From contig DATNPH010000163.1 in assembly GCA_036703315.1 (NCBI GenBank), positions 1 to 48,272 of the forward strand: a DNA stretch of 48,272 bases, read 5' to 3'. Both the position numbers and the translations under genes were made by a program. This DNA is from DATNPH01 sp036703315 (lineage in GTDB: Bacteria; Cyanobacteriota; Cyanobacteriia; Cyanobacteriales; Coleofasciculaceae). Position 1 is the stretch's first letter. Each line of letters starts with the position of its first letter. Shown piece after piece: positions 22,843 to 31,812 of the stretch. The notes below the pieces were generated by a model. That model was not told the origin of the DNA and ran no database searches. It saw only the letters and a program-made list of their open reading frames with translations.

Positions 22843-24471
22843 TTAGGGTGAACCAGGAACAGGTCTGACAACACCAAGCAATTTTTGAGGCTCAGTTGTC
22901 GGTAGCTGCGGTGCTGTAAAATTGCTCGAGTAAAAGCGAGAGTGCTCTTGGGCAATCATCGGTAACACATGGCGAACCTGAGCCGAGACGGCGACTGTTG
23001 TCATATCGTAAGTTTGGGTTGCAATCTTAGGATACAGACCAATCCCAATAATCGGCACTAACAGGCAAGTTGTAATAAAGATTTCACGAGCATTGGCATC
23101 ACCTAAGTATTTCTCAATAACCAGTCCAGCATTTTCTTGTCCGTAGAACACCCGTCGCAGCATTGAGAGTAAATAAATCGGGGTCAGGATTAATCCTACC
23201 GCTGCCAACAGGACGACTACTACCTTGAAAATTGAGCTGTAAGCCTCACTAGTCGTAACGCCCAAAAATACAGACAATTCACCCACAAAGCCACTCATTC
23301 CTGGCAAAGCGAGAGACGCCATCGAACCGACGGTGAACAGGGCAAACACTTTTGGCATCTGTTTTGCCATTCCGCCCATTTCGTCCATCACTAAGGTATG
23401 GGTGCGATCATAAGTGACACCGGACAGGAAGAACAGAGCGGCTGCAATTAGCCCGTGGGAAAGCATTTGAAGCATTGCACCGTTCATGCCTAAATCTGTG
23501 AATGCCGCAATGCCAACCAGGACAAAGCCCATGTGAGAAATTGAAGAGTAAGCCAGCCGCCGTTTGAGATTGCCCTGAGCAAAAGCATTCAACGCACCGT
23601 AGATGATGTTGACTACGCCTAAAATTGCTAGCACTGGAGCGAAATGAATGTGCGCCTGGGGAAGCATTTCAATGTTCATACGCATCAGCCCATAACCTCC
23701 CATTTTCAGCAACACACCCGCCAAAATCATCGAGACGGGGGCGGAAGCTTCGCTGTGGGCATCCGGCAACCAGGTATGTAACGGGAAAATAGGCAGTTTG
23801 ACTCCGAAGGCAATCAAGAAGCCCGCATACAGCAGCAATTCCAAGGCGATGGGGTAATGCTTGTGTGCCAGCTGTTGCATATCAAAGGTGACAGTATCTC
23901 CAAAGAATGCCATGGCTAGCGCTGCTAGTAGGATAAATACAGACCCTGCTGCCGTGTAAAGAATAAATTTAGTGGCTGCGTAGAGGCGCTTTTGACCTCC
24001 CCAGATCGAAATCAGCAGGTACACCGGAACCAACTCCAGTTCCCACATTAAGAAAAATAAGAGCAAATCCTGAGCGGCAAAGACGCCTATCTGGGCACTG
24101 TACATTACCAGCATCAGAGCGTAAAACAGACGTGGCTTACGAGTAACTCTCCAGGCGGCTAATGTTGCCAGAGTGGTGACTAAGCCACTTAAGACAATCA
24201 GCGGCATCGACAAACCATCGACCGCTAAAGACCAATTTAGACCTAGCTGTGGTATCCAAGGATACGTTTCAACGAGTTGTAATCTAGAATTTTGTAAGTC
24301 GTAATGATTCCAAAAGGCATAAATTGTCAAACCAAAATCGACTAACCCCACCCCAAGAGCATACAACCGGACGGTTCTACCCTCTTTATCGGGTAGTACG
24401 GGAATCGCCAGAGAAGCTAGTAGGGGCAACAGAATGATAGTAGTTAGCCAGGGAAATTGATTACTAAACAT
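22843..24471 (-). CDS. ndhD: NAD(P)H-plastoquinone oxidoreductase subunit 4 (NdhD)
   Basis: 542 residues with about 14 membrane helices. NdhD is an antiporter-like proton-pumping subunit of the thylakoid NDH-1 complex used in respiration and cyclic electron flow. Seen: FLMWELELVPVYLLISIWGG (key Glu), KLPIFPLHTWLPDAHSEASA (Lys and His of the channel), VSMILAGVLLKMGGYGLMRM and LAYSSISHMGFVLVGI. The sequence looks like the respiratory NdhD1/D2 group rather than the CO2-uptake NdhD3/D4. No ndhF or other ndh gene is adjacent. The last ~40 residues (PQLPTTEPQKLLGVV) are a hydrophilic tail. ATG 24471. Confidence 0.95.
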   Translation of the reverse strand: MFSNQFPWLTTIILLPLLASLAIPVLPDKEGRTVRLYALGVGLVDFGLTIYAFWNHYDLQNSRLQLVETYPWIPQLGLNWSLAVDGLSMPLIVLSGLVTTLATLAAWRVTRKPRLFYALMLVMYSAQIGVFAAQDLLLFFLMWELELVPVYLLISIWGGQKRLYAATKFILYTAAGSVFILLAALAMAFFGDTVTFDMQQLAHKHYPIALELLLYAGFLIAFGVKLPIFPLHTWLPDAHSEASAPVSMILAGVLLKMGGYGLMRMNIEMLPQAHIHFAPVLAILGVVNIIYGALNAFAQGNLKRRLAYSSISHMGFVLVGIAAFTDLGMNGAMLQMLSHGLIAAALFFLSGVTYDRTHTLVMDEMGGMAKQMPKVFALFTVGSMASLALPGMSGFVGELSVFLGVTTSEAYSSIFKVVVVLLAAVGLILTPIYLLSMLRRVFYGQENAGLVIEKYLGDANAREIFITTCLLVPIIGIGLYPKIATQTYDMTTVAVSAQVRHVLPMIAQEHSRFYSSNFTAPQLPTTEPQKLLGVVRPVPGSP

Positions 24472-24827
24472 TACTGAGAATAAATACCTAGCAGTGCCAA
24501 CTATTACATTCTATTAAGATGAGTGAACCTTTGAGAAGAGTACATTCCCAGATAAATCGAATCTTCACAATAGATAAAAATGAATACCTAATTAGATAGT
24601 TGTAAAGCTACCCTCACACACAACACCGCGTTTCTTCCCATCAGCGACAGGAGGAAACGCGGCGATCGCGTTTAGAGATGGGGGATTAGGGCGTTCGGAT
24701 AAGAAAGAAGAAGCCGTTAGAAAAAAGATTTGTAACGAAAACAAGAGTATATATCAAAGGTGTGCATAAGATTACGGACTCTATACACACCCTTCCCTTC
24801 TGGGCACGAAGTATCCCGCTAGACGTT
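24472..24827. other. Intergenic region with a long near-perfect stem
   Basis: The 356 bp lie downstream of wecE and upstream of ndhD on the minus strand. CCGCGTTTCTTCC (24626-24638) and GGAGGAAACGCGG (24650-24662) are complementary at 12 of 13 positions with an 11-nt loop, next to a HIP1 site. No T-tract follows on either strand. The part near 24475-24600 is AT-rich and probably carries the ndhD promoter. Confidence 0.45.
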
Positions 24828-25958
24828 TCAATGAAAGTCGCGGATGGCTCCAACCACTCTTGCTAAGTCAGCTTCAGTCAAATCATTGTATAAGGGGATA
24901 CGGATTAAGCGATCGCTTACATCTTCAGTCACCGGACAATCCCCTTCCTTGCCTCCGAACTTCCGTCCCACCTCTGACAAGTGCAATGGCAGGTAGTGGA
25001 AAGGAGCAACAATGTCTTGAGCTTTCAAGTGGGCAATTAAAGCTTGACGCTTCTCCAAGGAGGGCATCAGCAGGTAGAACATATGGTATGCCTGGTCACA
25101 GTGGTCTGGCACAATCGGAAAACGCACACCATTTTCCTGCGCCCAGTCTTGCAGATGTTCGTGGTAGTACTCCCAAACCTGCTGCCGTTTACCTTGAATT
25201 TTTTCGTGGACTTCTAGCTGAGCGAACAAGTAGGCTGCTAGCATGTCGGATGGCAGATAACTCGAACCCAGGTCTACCCAAGTGTACTTGTCCACCTGAC
25301 CGCGATAGAAACGGCTGCGGTTAGTTCCTTTCTCGCGGATAATCTCAGCACGTTCGATGTACTTGGGGTCATTGAGTAGCAGTGCGCCGCCTTCCCCACA
25401 GTTAAAGTTCTTCGTCTCGTGAAAGCTCTGGGTAGCCATACTACCAAAGGTGCCTAGGTACTTCCCTTTGTACTTACCAAATAGCCCATGAGCGTTGTCC
25501 TCGACAACAGCGATATTGTAACGCCCAGCTATTTCTAGAATCGCATCCATTTCACACCCAATCCCGGCATAGTGTACAGGGACAATGGCTCTAGTATGGG
25601 GTGTAATCAGTTGCTCCAGCTTCGCCTCGTTCAAGTTGAGTGTATCTGGGCGAACATCAATGAAGATAGGAGTGGCACCACGGAGCACGAAGGCATTGAC
25701 CGTTGAAACAAAGGTGAACGATGGAACAATGACTTCATCTCCTGGTTGGATATCCAACAGCAGCGCTGACATCTCCAAGGCATGGGTGCAGGATGTGGTT
25801 AGTAGTGCTTTCGGAACTCCTAACGTTTGCTCTAGTAGAGCATGGCATTTCTTAGTGAAGGGACCATCACCGCAAGTATGCACATTCTCAATCGCCTGTC
25901 GTATATATTCAAATTCTGTTCCGACAGCATAAGGGCGATTAAAGGGAATAGTAGACAA
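24828..25958 (-). CDS. wecE: dTDP-4-amino-4,6-dideoxygalactose transaminase (WecE/RffA-like)
   Basis: 376 residues of the DegT/DnrJ/EryC1/StrS PLP aminotransferase family. The match to E. coli RffA/WecE is close along its length: IPFNRPYAVGTEFEYI, SALLLDIQPGDEVIVPSFTF, IVPVHYAGIGCEMD, then SFHETKNFNCGEGGALLLND with PLP lysine Lys183, REKGTNRSRFYRGQVDKYTW and FHYLPLHLSEVG. It converts dTDP-4-keto-6-deoxy-glucose and glutamate to dTDP-4-amino-4,6-dideoxygalactose (Fuc4N) for surface polysaccharide. No other sugar-nucleotide gene is nearby, which is unusual for the family. ATG 25958. Confidence 0.92.
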   Translation of the reverse strand: MSTIPFNRPYAVGTEFEYIRQAIENVHTCGDGPFTKKCHALLEQTLGVPKALLTTSCTHALEMSALLLDIQPGDEVIVPSFTFVSTVNAFVLRGATPIFIDVRPDTLNLNEAKLEQLITPHTRAIVPVHYAGIGCEMDAILEIAGRYNIAVVEDNAHGLFGKYKGKYLGTFGSMATQSFHETKNFNCGEGGALLLNDPKYIERAEIIREKGTNRSRFYRGQVDKYTWVDLGSSYLPSDMLAAYLFAQLEVHEKIQGKRQQVWEYYHEHLQDWAQENGVRFPIVPDHCDQAYHMFYLLMPSLEKRQALIAHLKAQDIVAPFHYLPLHLSEVGRKFGGKEGDCPVTEDVSDRLIRIPLYNDLTEADLARVVGAIRDFH

Positions 25959-26612
25959 AATATTACCTCCAAGTCTGGGTTAGCAATTACAAACAAACAG
26001 CTGACTAGCGTTAATTCGATACATTTCACAGCTAGCATGTGAGGTACATGGGTGCATCTCGCTTTTGAGGAATCACACTAAGCTACTAACTGAAGCTTTC
26101 GCATTCCGGACTTTGTCCTAGATTTTTTTGCAAAACTGGGAGGCTTGTGGGTAAGCTCTCAACAGAGCAAAAATTGATGTTAAATTCGCATCCGAACTTT
26201 TTGAAAAGTTGATGCTCGTATAGTAGTTGCACAAAAAACAACGCTGAACCTGAAAGTTAGCAGCATCAGTCTTTGACTTCTCCAAATCTATATCATTTAA
26301 TTAGTCACTGTCATTAATATTTTTCGATAATATAAATAGTTTTTGTGAAGATACTCAGTGAAATTGCGTAAAAGCTTAAGCGAAATGGCGTAAACAGCCA
26401 AAGCAACTTTTTTGAGCTTATGGCAAACTTAGGTTTTGAAGGCTAGCTGGACTAAACGAATTAGGCTCACATCTCCTCAAAGCCTGAATTGTTCATTTTG
26501 TAATAAAAAATACATCTAGTTAATCAGTCGTATCACAGGTTCTGGAAAAATATAGGTAATGACAAGCTTATAAGGTATTTATGAAGAATTTGTTAAGAGA
26601 TACCTAATCTTT
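25959..26612. other. Long AT-rich intergenic region upstream of wecE
   Basis: About 650 bp without a convincing gene. It is upstream of wecE (minus) and of the small plus-strand frame at 26613. Long A- and T-runs (26280-26400 and 26490-26600) are good promoter candidates. Two similar phrases, AATTGCGTAAAAGC and AATGGCGTAAACAGC, occur at about 26360-26400. No stable hairpin with a T-tract was found. Confidence 0.4.
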
Positions 26613-26747
26613 ATGGCAGTAGAGATTGTAGCGAATGGATTGGATACTCCAATTCAAATGCTCATCATCTTAATCGACTCTTTAATGGAGCCGATTTTAT
26701 TTCTTCTTTATGAAGAATATGTTAATAAAGGAAAACGGGAAGAGTAG
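26613..26747 (+). CDS. Possible small membrane-associated protein
   Basis: A 44-codon ATG frame. It reads MAVEIVANGLDTPIQMLIIL, then IDSLMEPILFLLYEEYV and ends NKGKREE. A hydrophobic stretch (about residues 13-36) with scattered acidic residues would form one membrane-associated helix with a basic-acidic tail. There is no strong ribosome-binding site. I do not recognise a family. It ends 51 bp before the stop of the convergent thrB gene. The composition is more protein-like than other short frames in the region, but that is the only support. Confidence 0.3.
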   Translation: MAVEIVANGLDTPIQMLIILIDSLMEPILFLLYEEYVNKGKREE

Positions 26748-26797
26748 TCAGAGCACTAAGCTCGTTGATTCTTTAAACAGTACATTGGTCTTCAATC

Positions 26798-27778
26798 TTA
26801 CAAAGACTCGGTTAAGGTTCTCGCGCCTTGGGTGTCAAGAGAAAGCGATCGCGCTTGAGCTACAATACCCTGCGTCTTCCAAGCATCCGCCATTGCCGCC
26901 GCCACCGCCTGTGCCGATGCGGAATCTACTAAAGCTAGTAGTGTAGGGCCAGCACCGCTAATGACCATTCCATAGGCTCCAGCTGCCAAGGCTGCCTTTT
27001 GCACAGTATCATAGCCAGGAATCAAGGCTTTTCGATAGGGCTGATGAATACGGTCTTGCAACGATGTCCGTAACCAGTCACCGCGGCCTGTTTCCAAGGC
27101 TCGTAAGAGCAACCCGAGATGAGCAATGTTGAAAATTGCATCAGCACGACTAAAGTTAGTCGGCAAAACACGGCGAGCTTCTTGAGTCGAGAGTTCAAAA
27201 TCGGGAATTGCAATCACTGGCACAATATTGCTATGCCAAGGAATATCGCAAATTTCCCATGTCTTCATAACCTCCTCACCTGTGGCAGCAAGACGACATC
27301 CTCCTAATAAAGCCGGCACTACGTTATCTGGGTGTCCTTCCATGGCGATCGCTAACTTCATCACCTCTGTTTTGTCCAAAGGTTCCCCTGCCAATTGGTT
27401 AGCACCTACTAGTCCACCCACAATGGCTGTTGCCGAACTTCCTAATCCCCTAGCTAAAGGCACACCCAGTTCAATCTCTATCTGCACCGAGGGCGGTGTT
27501 TGACCGAGATGTTCATACAACTTTACAAATGATTGGTAGACCAAATTACTGTCATCTGTAATAACCCGCTCTTGTTCAGCACCAGTGACAGTAATAAGAA
27601 GACCGCTACGGGGAGTAGCCGATGCTAGTCTTTCAGTCGTTAGATCGAGGCGGCTGAACTTGAACTGGTTATAAAGTGTCAATGCTGCCCCGATGCAGTC
27701 AAACCCTGGCCCCAGGTTAGCAGTCGTAGCAGGGACATTAACGGTGACAGTAGAGACAAGGGACATATTTGTTTCCAA
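26798..27778 (-). CDS. thrB: Homoserine kinase
   Basis: 326 residues of the GHMP kinase superfamily. It phosphorylates homoserine in threonine synthesis. Motif 1 is VNVPATTANLGPGFDCIGAA, motif 2 (phosphate loop) is GVPLARGLGSSATAIVGGLV, and motif 3 is YGMVISGAGPTLLALV. EGHPDNVVPALLGG is the usual adenine-side segment. The real start may be Met5 (ATG 27766, MSLVSTVTV), which fits the family N-terminus. The gene is divergent from ppk2. Threonyl-tRNA synthetase lies 2 kb downstream in the same orientation but is not in the same operon. Confidence 0.95.
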   Translation of the reverse strand: METNMSLVSTVTVNVPATTANLGPGFDCIGAALTLYNQFKFSRLDLTTERLASATPRSGLLITVTGAEQERVITDDSNLVYQSFVKLYEHLGQTPPSVQIEIELGVPLARGLGSSATAIVGGLVGANQLAGEPLDKTEVMKLAIAMEGHPDNVVPALLGGCRLAATGEEVMKTWEICDIPWHSNIVPVIAIPDFELSTQEARRVLPTNFSRADAIFNIAHLGLLLRALETGRGDWLRTSLQDRIHQPYRKALIPGYDTVQKAALAAGAYGMVISGAGPTLLALVDSASAQAVAAAMADAWKTQGIVAQARSLSLDTQGARTLTESL

Positions 27779-27960
27779 TGTTGTTGTATCAGTGAAGAGT
27801 TATCCTGAGATGTCTACTCAAGATAGCGATTACCCAAGGGGTAGTCCAAAGCGATCGCCTCAGGGATATCACAAAAGTCGATAAGCCTGATGCATGGCAA
27901 TGTTTGCACAGTCGGCTGCTGTACCAGTCTGCCTAAACCATTATCTCCAGGCAACCAACG

Positions 27961-27980
27961 AGTGCGAAAGTTTTCGCACT
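27961..27980. promoter_or_regulatory. Palindrome directly before the ppk2 ribosome-binding site
   Basis: AGTGCGAAA and TTTCGCACT are perfect 9-bp arms with a 2-bp spacer (GT). The palindrome ends 12 nt before ATG 27993 and touches the AAGGAAA site. It could be an operator or an RNA hairpin controlling translation. Confidence 0.5.
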
Positions 27981-27992
27981 AAGGAAACTTTT

Positions 27993-28964
27993 ATGAGCAA
28001 ATCAAAGCATTCATCAAAAAATGGTTCTACTTCTGCTCACAACAGTACTCAAGCAGAACATAAAAAGACAAAGAAAGCCGCTGAGAAAGCGACGAGTGAG
28101 GTTGCTGCACTGATGGCACCAGAAACCATAGTAGTGAAAAATCCGCCACCCAAACCTAATTATCCCCAGTATCGGGTAAAACCAGGTCAGCCAATCACTT
28201 TAGCAGATATCGATCCAGACACCTCTGAATACTACCAAACAAAGAAAGACGTTAAAGAAGAACTCGCTTATCAGCGTCAGCGCCTTCAGACACTCCAAGA
28301 ACGGTTGTATGCCGAGAACCAGCGCAGTTTGCTAATTGTACTGCAATCAATGGACACTGGCGGTAAGGATGGCACGATCAAGCACGTATTTAGCGGTGTC
28401 AACCCCCAAGGATGCAGAGTGTGGTCATTCAAAACACCTAGTACGGAAGAAGCAAGCCACGACTTTCTGTGGCGTTATCACCAACGAACACCACAGCAAG
28501 GGATGATCGCAATTTTCAACCGCTCCCATTACGAAGATGTTCTGATTGTGCGGGTAAAAAAGTTAGTACCGGAAAATGTTTGGCAGGAGCGATATCACGT
28601 AATTAACGAATTCGAGAGTATGCTCACTCTCAGTAAAATTACGGTCATTAAGTTTTTTCTCCACATCTCCAAAGACGAACAAAAACGGCGATTGCAAAGT
28701 CGGCTGGAAGAACCCGATAAGTATTGGAAGTTCTCCAGCAACGATCTCAAAGAGCGACTGCTTTGGGATGACTATCAGGCAGCTTTTGAGGACGCAATTA
28801 ATAACTGCTCAACTCAACATGCACCGTGGTACGTCGTGCCTGCCAATAAAAAGTGGTATCGCAACTTGGTAGTTGCCCGAACCCTTGCAGATACTCTAGA
28901 AGCGATGAATCCACAATACCCAGCAGTAGAGAAGGGCTTAAAGAACATTATCATCCCTGATTGA
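27993..28964 (+). CDS. ppk2: Polyphosphate kinase 2 family protein
   Basis: PPK2 enzymes transfer phosphate between polyphosphate and nucleoside mono- or diphosphates. Motifs are a Walker A QSMDTGGKDGTIKHVF, Walker B region MIAIFNRSHYEDVLIVRV, and the lid ISKDEQKRRLQSRLEEPDKY. YQRQRLQTLQERLYAENQRS is the typical helix before Walker A. A single PPK2 domain is present, preceded by a Lys/Ser-rich N-terminus of about 50 residues. The frame extends upstream to ATG 27894, but I choose ATG 27993 (MSKSKHSSK) because it has AAGGAAA 6 nt ahead and because the upstream 33 codons contain a regulatory-looking palindrome. 323 residues; cytosolic. Confidence 0.92.
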   Translation: MSKSKHSSKNGSTSAHNSTQAEHKKTKKAAEKATSEVAALMAPETIVVKNPPPKPNYPQYRVKPGQPITLADIDPDTSEYYQTKKDVKEELAYQRQRLQTLQERLYAENQRSLLIVLQSMDTGGKDGTIKHVFSGVNPQGCRVWSFKTPSTEEASHDFLWRYHQRTPQQGMIAIFNRSHYEDVLIVRVKKLVPENVWQERYHVINEFESMLTLSKITVIKFFLHISKDEQKRRLQSRLEEPDKYWKFSSNDLKERLLWDDYQAAFEDAINNCSTQHAPWYVVPANKKWYRNLVVARTLADTLEAMNPQYPAVEKGLKNIIIPD

Positions 28965-29049
28965 GCCAGCAGCTGAGTCACCCCTTGGCAATGTCAACAA
29001 AACAGGCATCCTCCTCCCAGCTTAAGTAACGCATTGACTTTTGACCACG

Positions 29050-29081
29050 CCAGGTTCGGGAAGAGAGAGTCCCGAACCTGG
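29050..29081. repeat. Perfect 12-bp stem-loop between ppk2 and the VOC gene
   Basis: CCAGGTTCGGGA (29050-29061) and TCCCGAACCTGG (29070-29081) pair perfectly around the loop AGAGAGAG. No T-tract follows on either strand, so this is not a classical terminator. Confidence 0.7.
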
Positions 29082-29182
29082 AGGCTCGCTTGGAGGATTT
29101 TGACTTGCTTATTGCTCTTGACTCTTCCCTTAGAGGAGGGTATCTACTAAGAAGAGTGAGAGATTGGAGGCAATAAGGAACC

Positions 29183-29593
29183 GTGAAATTGGGAGCTATC
29201 AATCATATAGCCTTGAGTGTATCTGATATAGAGCGTTCCGAATCTTTTTACAATGCGCTGCTTGGATTTCTGGGTTATGAACAGGGAGAAAAAACAGAGC
29301 AGTTCATTCTCTGGGCAAGTTCTAATGCTGTCATCACTATTTCTCCATCAAATCCTGAATCACCCAATAAGCATCATGATCGTTATTCTCCTGGGTTAGA
29401 TCATCTTGCCTTTAGTGCAGATAGTCGGGAAGACGTGGATCGGCTTTACCAGTATTTAGTTGAACGTGGGGTAGAGATTCTCGAGCCGCCTACCCAATAC
29501 AGTTATATGCCCAGTTATTATGCTGTATTGTTTTTAGATCCAGATGGCATCAAGCTTGAACTAATACATATCCCGAATTTGCCTCCTGAGTAG
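29183..29593 (+). CDS. VOC (glyoxalase/bleomycin resistance) superfamily protein
   Basis: 136 residues forming one VOC module of paired beta-alpha-beta-beta-beta units. Probable metal ligands are His8 (AINHIALSV), His74 (GLDHLAFSA) and Glu126 (GIKLELIHI); SYYAVLFLDPDG is the typical strand before the last ligand. It could be a lyase, dioxygenase or resistance-type protein; nothing in the neighbourhood decides. The start is GTG 29183 with AAGGA a few bases ahead. It is cytosolic and stands alone. Confidence 0.85.
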   Translation: MKLGAINHIALSVSDIERSESFYNALLGFLGYEQGEKTEQFILWASSNAVITISPSNPESPNKHHDRYSPGLDHLAFSADSREDVDRLYQYLVERGVEILEPPTQYSYMPSYYAVLFLDPDGIKLELIHIPNLPPE

Positions 29594-29705
29594 AACAAAT
29601 CGAAAGTTCTGACAAAAGAGGGTATGAGGGAGGGTAAAGGCATGGCATACTCTCGTTGAATCTACGGCATAAATCGTAATTTATCTAATTCAACTGTTTT
29701 CCTTC

Positions 29706-29750
29706 GTTTAGTCTCCCGTTAAAACTAGTGACTCTAACGGGAGACTAAAC
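29706..29750. repeat. Perfect 16-bp inverted repeat downstream of thrS
   Basis: GTTTAGTCTCCCGTTA (29706-29721) and TAACGGGAGACTAAAC (29735-29750) are exact complements with a 13-bp spacer. It lies between converging VOC and thrS genes. A shared transcription end is likely, although no T-run follows on either side. Confidence 0.75.
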
Positions 29751-29797
29751 AGATGTAGACGCCAGATTTATCTGCCTTTATCAGCGGTTCAAATCAT

Positions 29798-31642
29798 CTA
29801 GAAGGTGCTGTGGTTAGCAATAGCATTCTTCATTCTCTCAATCACATCTGCCACAGGAATTGCGCCTAAATCTTTAGACTGCCCTCCTGCTGCACGGACA
29901 CGAATACTGAGGCTGTTGGACTCTACTTCCTTCTCACCCACGACAGCCATCACTGGAATTTTTTCCTTCTCAGCGTTGCGAATCTGTTTGGGTAAGCGTT
30001 CACCACTGGTATCAGCTTCTGCACGGATACCGAACAATCGCATCTTCTGGACAACCTCTTTGGCATACGGCAACTGCGCTTCGCTCACTTGCACAATCCG
30101 CACTTGTACAGGCGCTAACCAAAAGGGGAAATCTCCAGCATATTCCTCAATCAAAATCCCAATCAGTCGTTCCAGCGATCCAAAAGGCGCACGGTGAATC
30201 ATCACTGGACGTTTCCGAGTACCGTCCTCAGCGACATATTCTAAATCAAATCGTTCTGGATTATTATAGTCTACCTGAACTGTACCCAACTGCCACTCGC
30301 GTTCTAGAGCATCTTGGAAAATAAAATCGAGTTTCGGACCATAAAACGCCGCTTCTCCAATACCCTCGAAGTGTTCCATCCCCAAGGTTTCCACAGCACG
30401 ACGGATGGCAGATTCTGCCTTATCCCAGGCTTCATCAGAACCGATATATTTATCATCAGCTGGATCGCGGAAACTGAGTCTCGCCCTGAAGTTCTTCAGT
30501 TGCAGACTGTTGAACACTGACAGAATCAAATCCACGACGCTCAGGAATTCAGCATCTAACTGTTCTGGCGTGACAAACAGGTGGGAGTCATCCACAGTGA
30601 AACTACGTACCCTCGTTAAGCCACTGAGTTCTCCAGATTGTTCATAGCGGTACACGGTACCAAATTCAGCAAGGCGTGTTGGCAAATCCCGGTAAGAGCG
30701 CAACTCACTCTTATAAATTTGGATGTGGAAAGGGCAATTCATTGGTTTGAGGGCATAGCCTTGTTCATGAGTCGCCGCTTCTTCATCCTCTGCCATCATT
30801 GGGAACATATCTTGCTTGTATTTCTGCCAATGTCCGGATGTCTTGAATAAATCCACCCTAGCGATGTGAGGAGTTACCACCGGCAAGTAACCGCGTTTGA
30901 GCTGTTCCTGCTTGAGGAAGTCTTCCAGAGTACTTCGCAACACTGTTCCTTTCGGTGTCCACAAGGGTAACCCTGGTCCCACCATGTCAGAAAAGATAAA
31001 CAGTCCCAGTTCTTTGCCCAGTTTGCGGTGATCTCGTTTGAGGGCTTCCTCCTTGCGGCGTTTATACTCAGCTAACTGCTCTGGCGTTTCCCATGCTGTG
31101 CCATAGATGCGCTGCAACTGGGCTTTAGTGGCGTCTCCTCGCCAATAAGCGCCTGCAACGCTTTCCAATTCAAGCGCCTTCGGGTTCAAATTGCTGGTGT
31201 TTTCCAGATGAGGACCAGCACACAAGTCCCACCACTGCTCGCCTAGGTGGTAAATCGTAATTGGCTCTTCTAGCCCTTCTAAGATTTCCAGCTTGTAAGG
31301 CTCATTAATCTCTTTAATCCGGCGTTGGGCCTCCTCGCGGCTCACTTCTTCCCGAATGACCGGCAATTTACGGTTGATGATTTTGATCATCTCCTTTTTG
31401 ATAGTCTTCAGGTCTTGCTCAGTAAACGGCTCCGGTTTATCAAAATCATAATAAAAACCATTCTCAATCCAGGGGCCGATAGTCACTTGTGCCTCCGGAA
31501 AGAGCTTCTGCACCGCCATTGCCATGACATGGGAGGCTGTGTGACGAATCTTTTTCAACTCTTGAGATTCACTCGTGCGGGGCAGATAAATTTTTTCAGA
31601 CTGCTCTGGAGATTCTGCGTTGGACATCGGCGGCTGTTGCAT
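29798..31642 (-). CDS. thrS: Threonyl-tRNA synthetase
   Basis: 614 residues. It charges tRNA-Thr. The N-terminal editing domain has RHTASHVMAMAV (His34, His38) and LCAGPHLENT. The class II catalytic core has GTVLRSTLEDFLKQEQLKRG, MNCPFHIQIYKSELRSYRDL, FGTVYRYEQSGELSGLTRVR, and motif 3 IHRAPFGSLERLIGILIEEY. The anticodon-binding domain ends the protein (PFWLAPVQVRIVQVSE). About 60 residues of TGS domain found in E. coli ThrS are absent; the protein begins directly with a short acidic segment before the editing domain, as in other cyanobacterial enzymes. ATG 31642 is used; Met6 is an alternative. Confidence 0.97.
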   Translation of the reverse strand: MQQPPMSNAESPEQSEKIYLPRTSESQELKKIRHTASHVMAMAVQKLFPEAQVTIGPWIENGFYYDFDKPEPFTEQDLKTIKKEMIKIINRKLPVIREEVSREEAQRRIKEINEPYKLEILEGLEEPITIYHLGEQWWDLCAGPHLENTSNLNPKALELESVAGAYWRGDATKAQLQRIYGTAWETPEQLAEYKRRKEEALKRDHRKLGKELGLFIFSDMVGPGLPLWTPKGTVLRSTLEDFLKQEQLKRGYLPVVTPHIARVDLFKTSGHWQKYKQDMFPMMAEDEEAATHEQGYALKPMNCPFHIQIYKSELRSYRDLPTRLAEFGTVYRYEQSGELSGLTRVRSFTVDDSHLFVTPEQLDAEFLSVVDLILSVFNSLQLKNFRARLSFRDPADDKYIGSDEAWDKAESAIRRAVETLGMEHFEGIGEAAFYGPKLDFIFQDALEREWQLGTVQVDYNNPERFDLEYVAEDGTRKRPVMIHRAPFGSLERLIGILIEEYAGDFPFWLAPVQVRIVQVSEAQLPYAKEVVQKMRLFGIRAEADTSGERLPKQIRNAEKEKIPVMAVVGEKEVESNSLSIRVRAAGGQSKDLGAIPVADVIERMKNAIANHSTF

Positions 31643-31812
31643 TGAGGGGATTTTCTTTCAGTTAAAACATTGACGGCTCGTCTCTGCCTCTATGATACCG
31701 ATGTTATTTTTCCCATGACTGCTGACGGACGTGTTAATGAATCTGTTGAATTTGTTTAAGAAATGTAAATAGAGTTAATATATTATTTAGGAAAATAGTC
31801 TTTTTTAAATTC

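Noticed and set aside
24626..24662. CRISPR-like or attenuator interpretation of the CCGCGTTTC stem
   Set aside because: Only a single inverted repeat is present, without spaced direct repeats or a T-tract.
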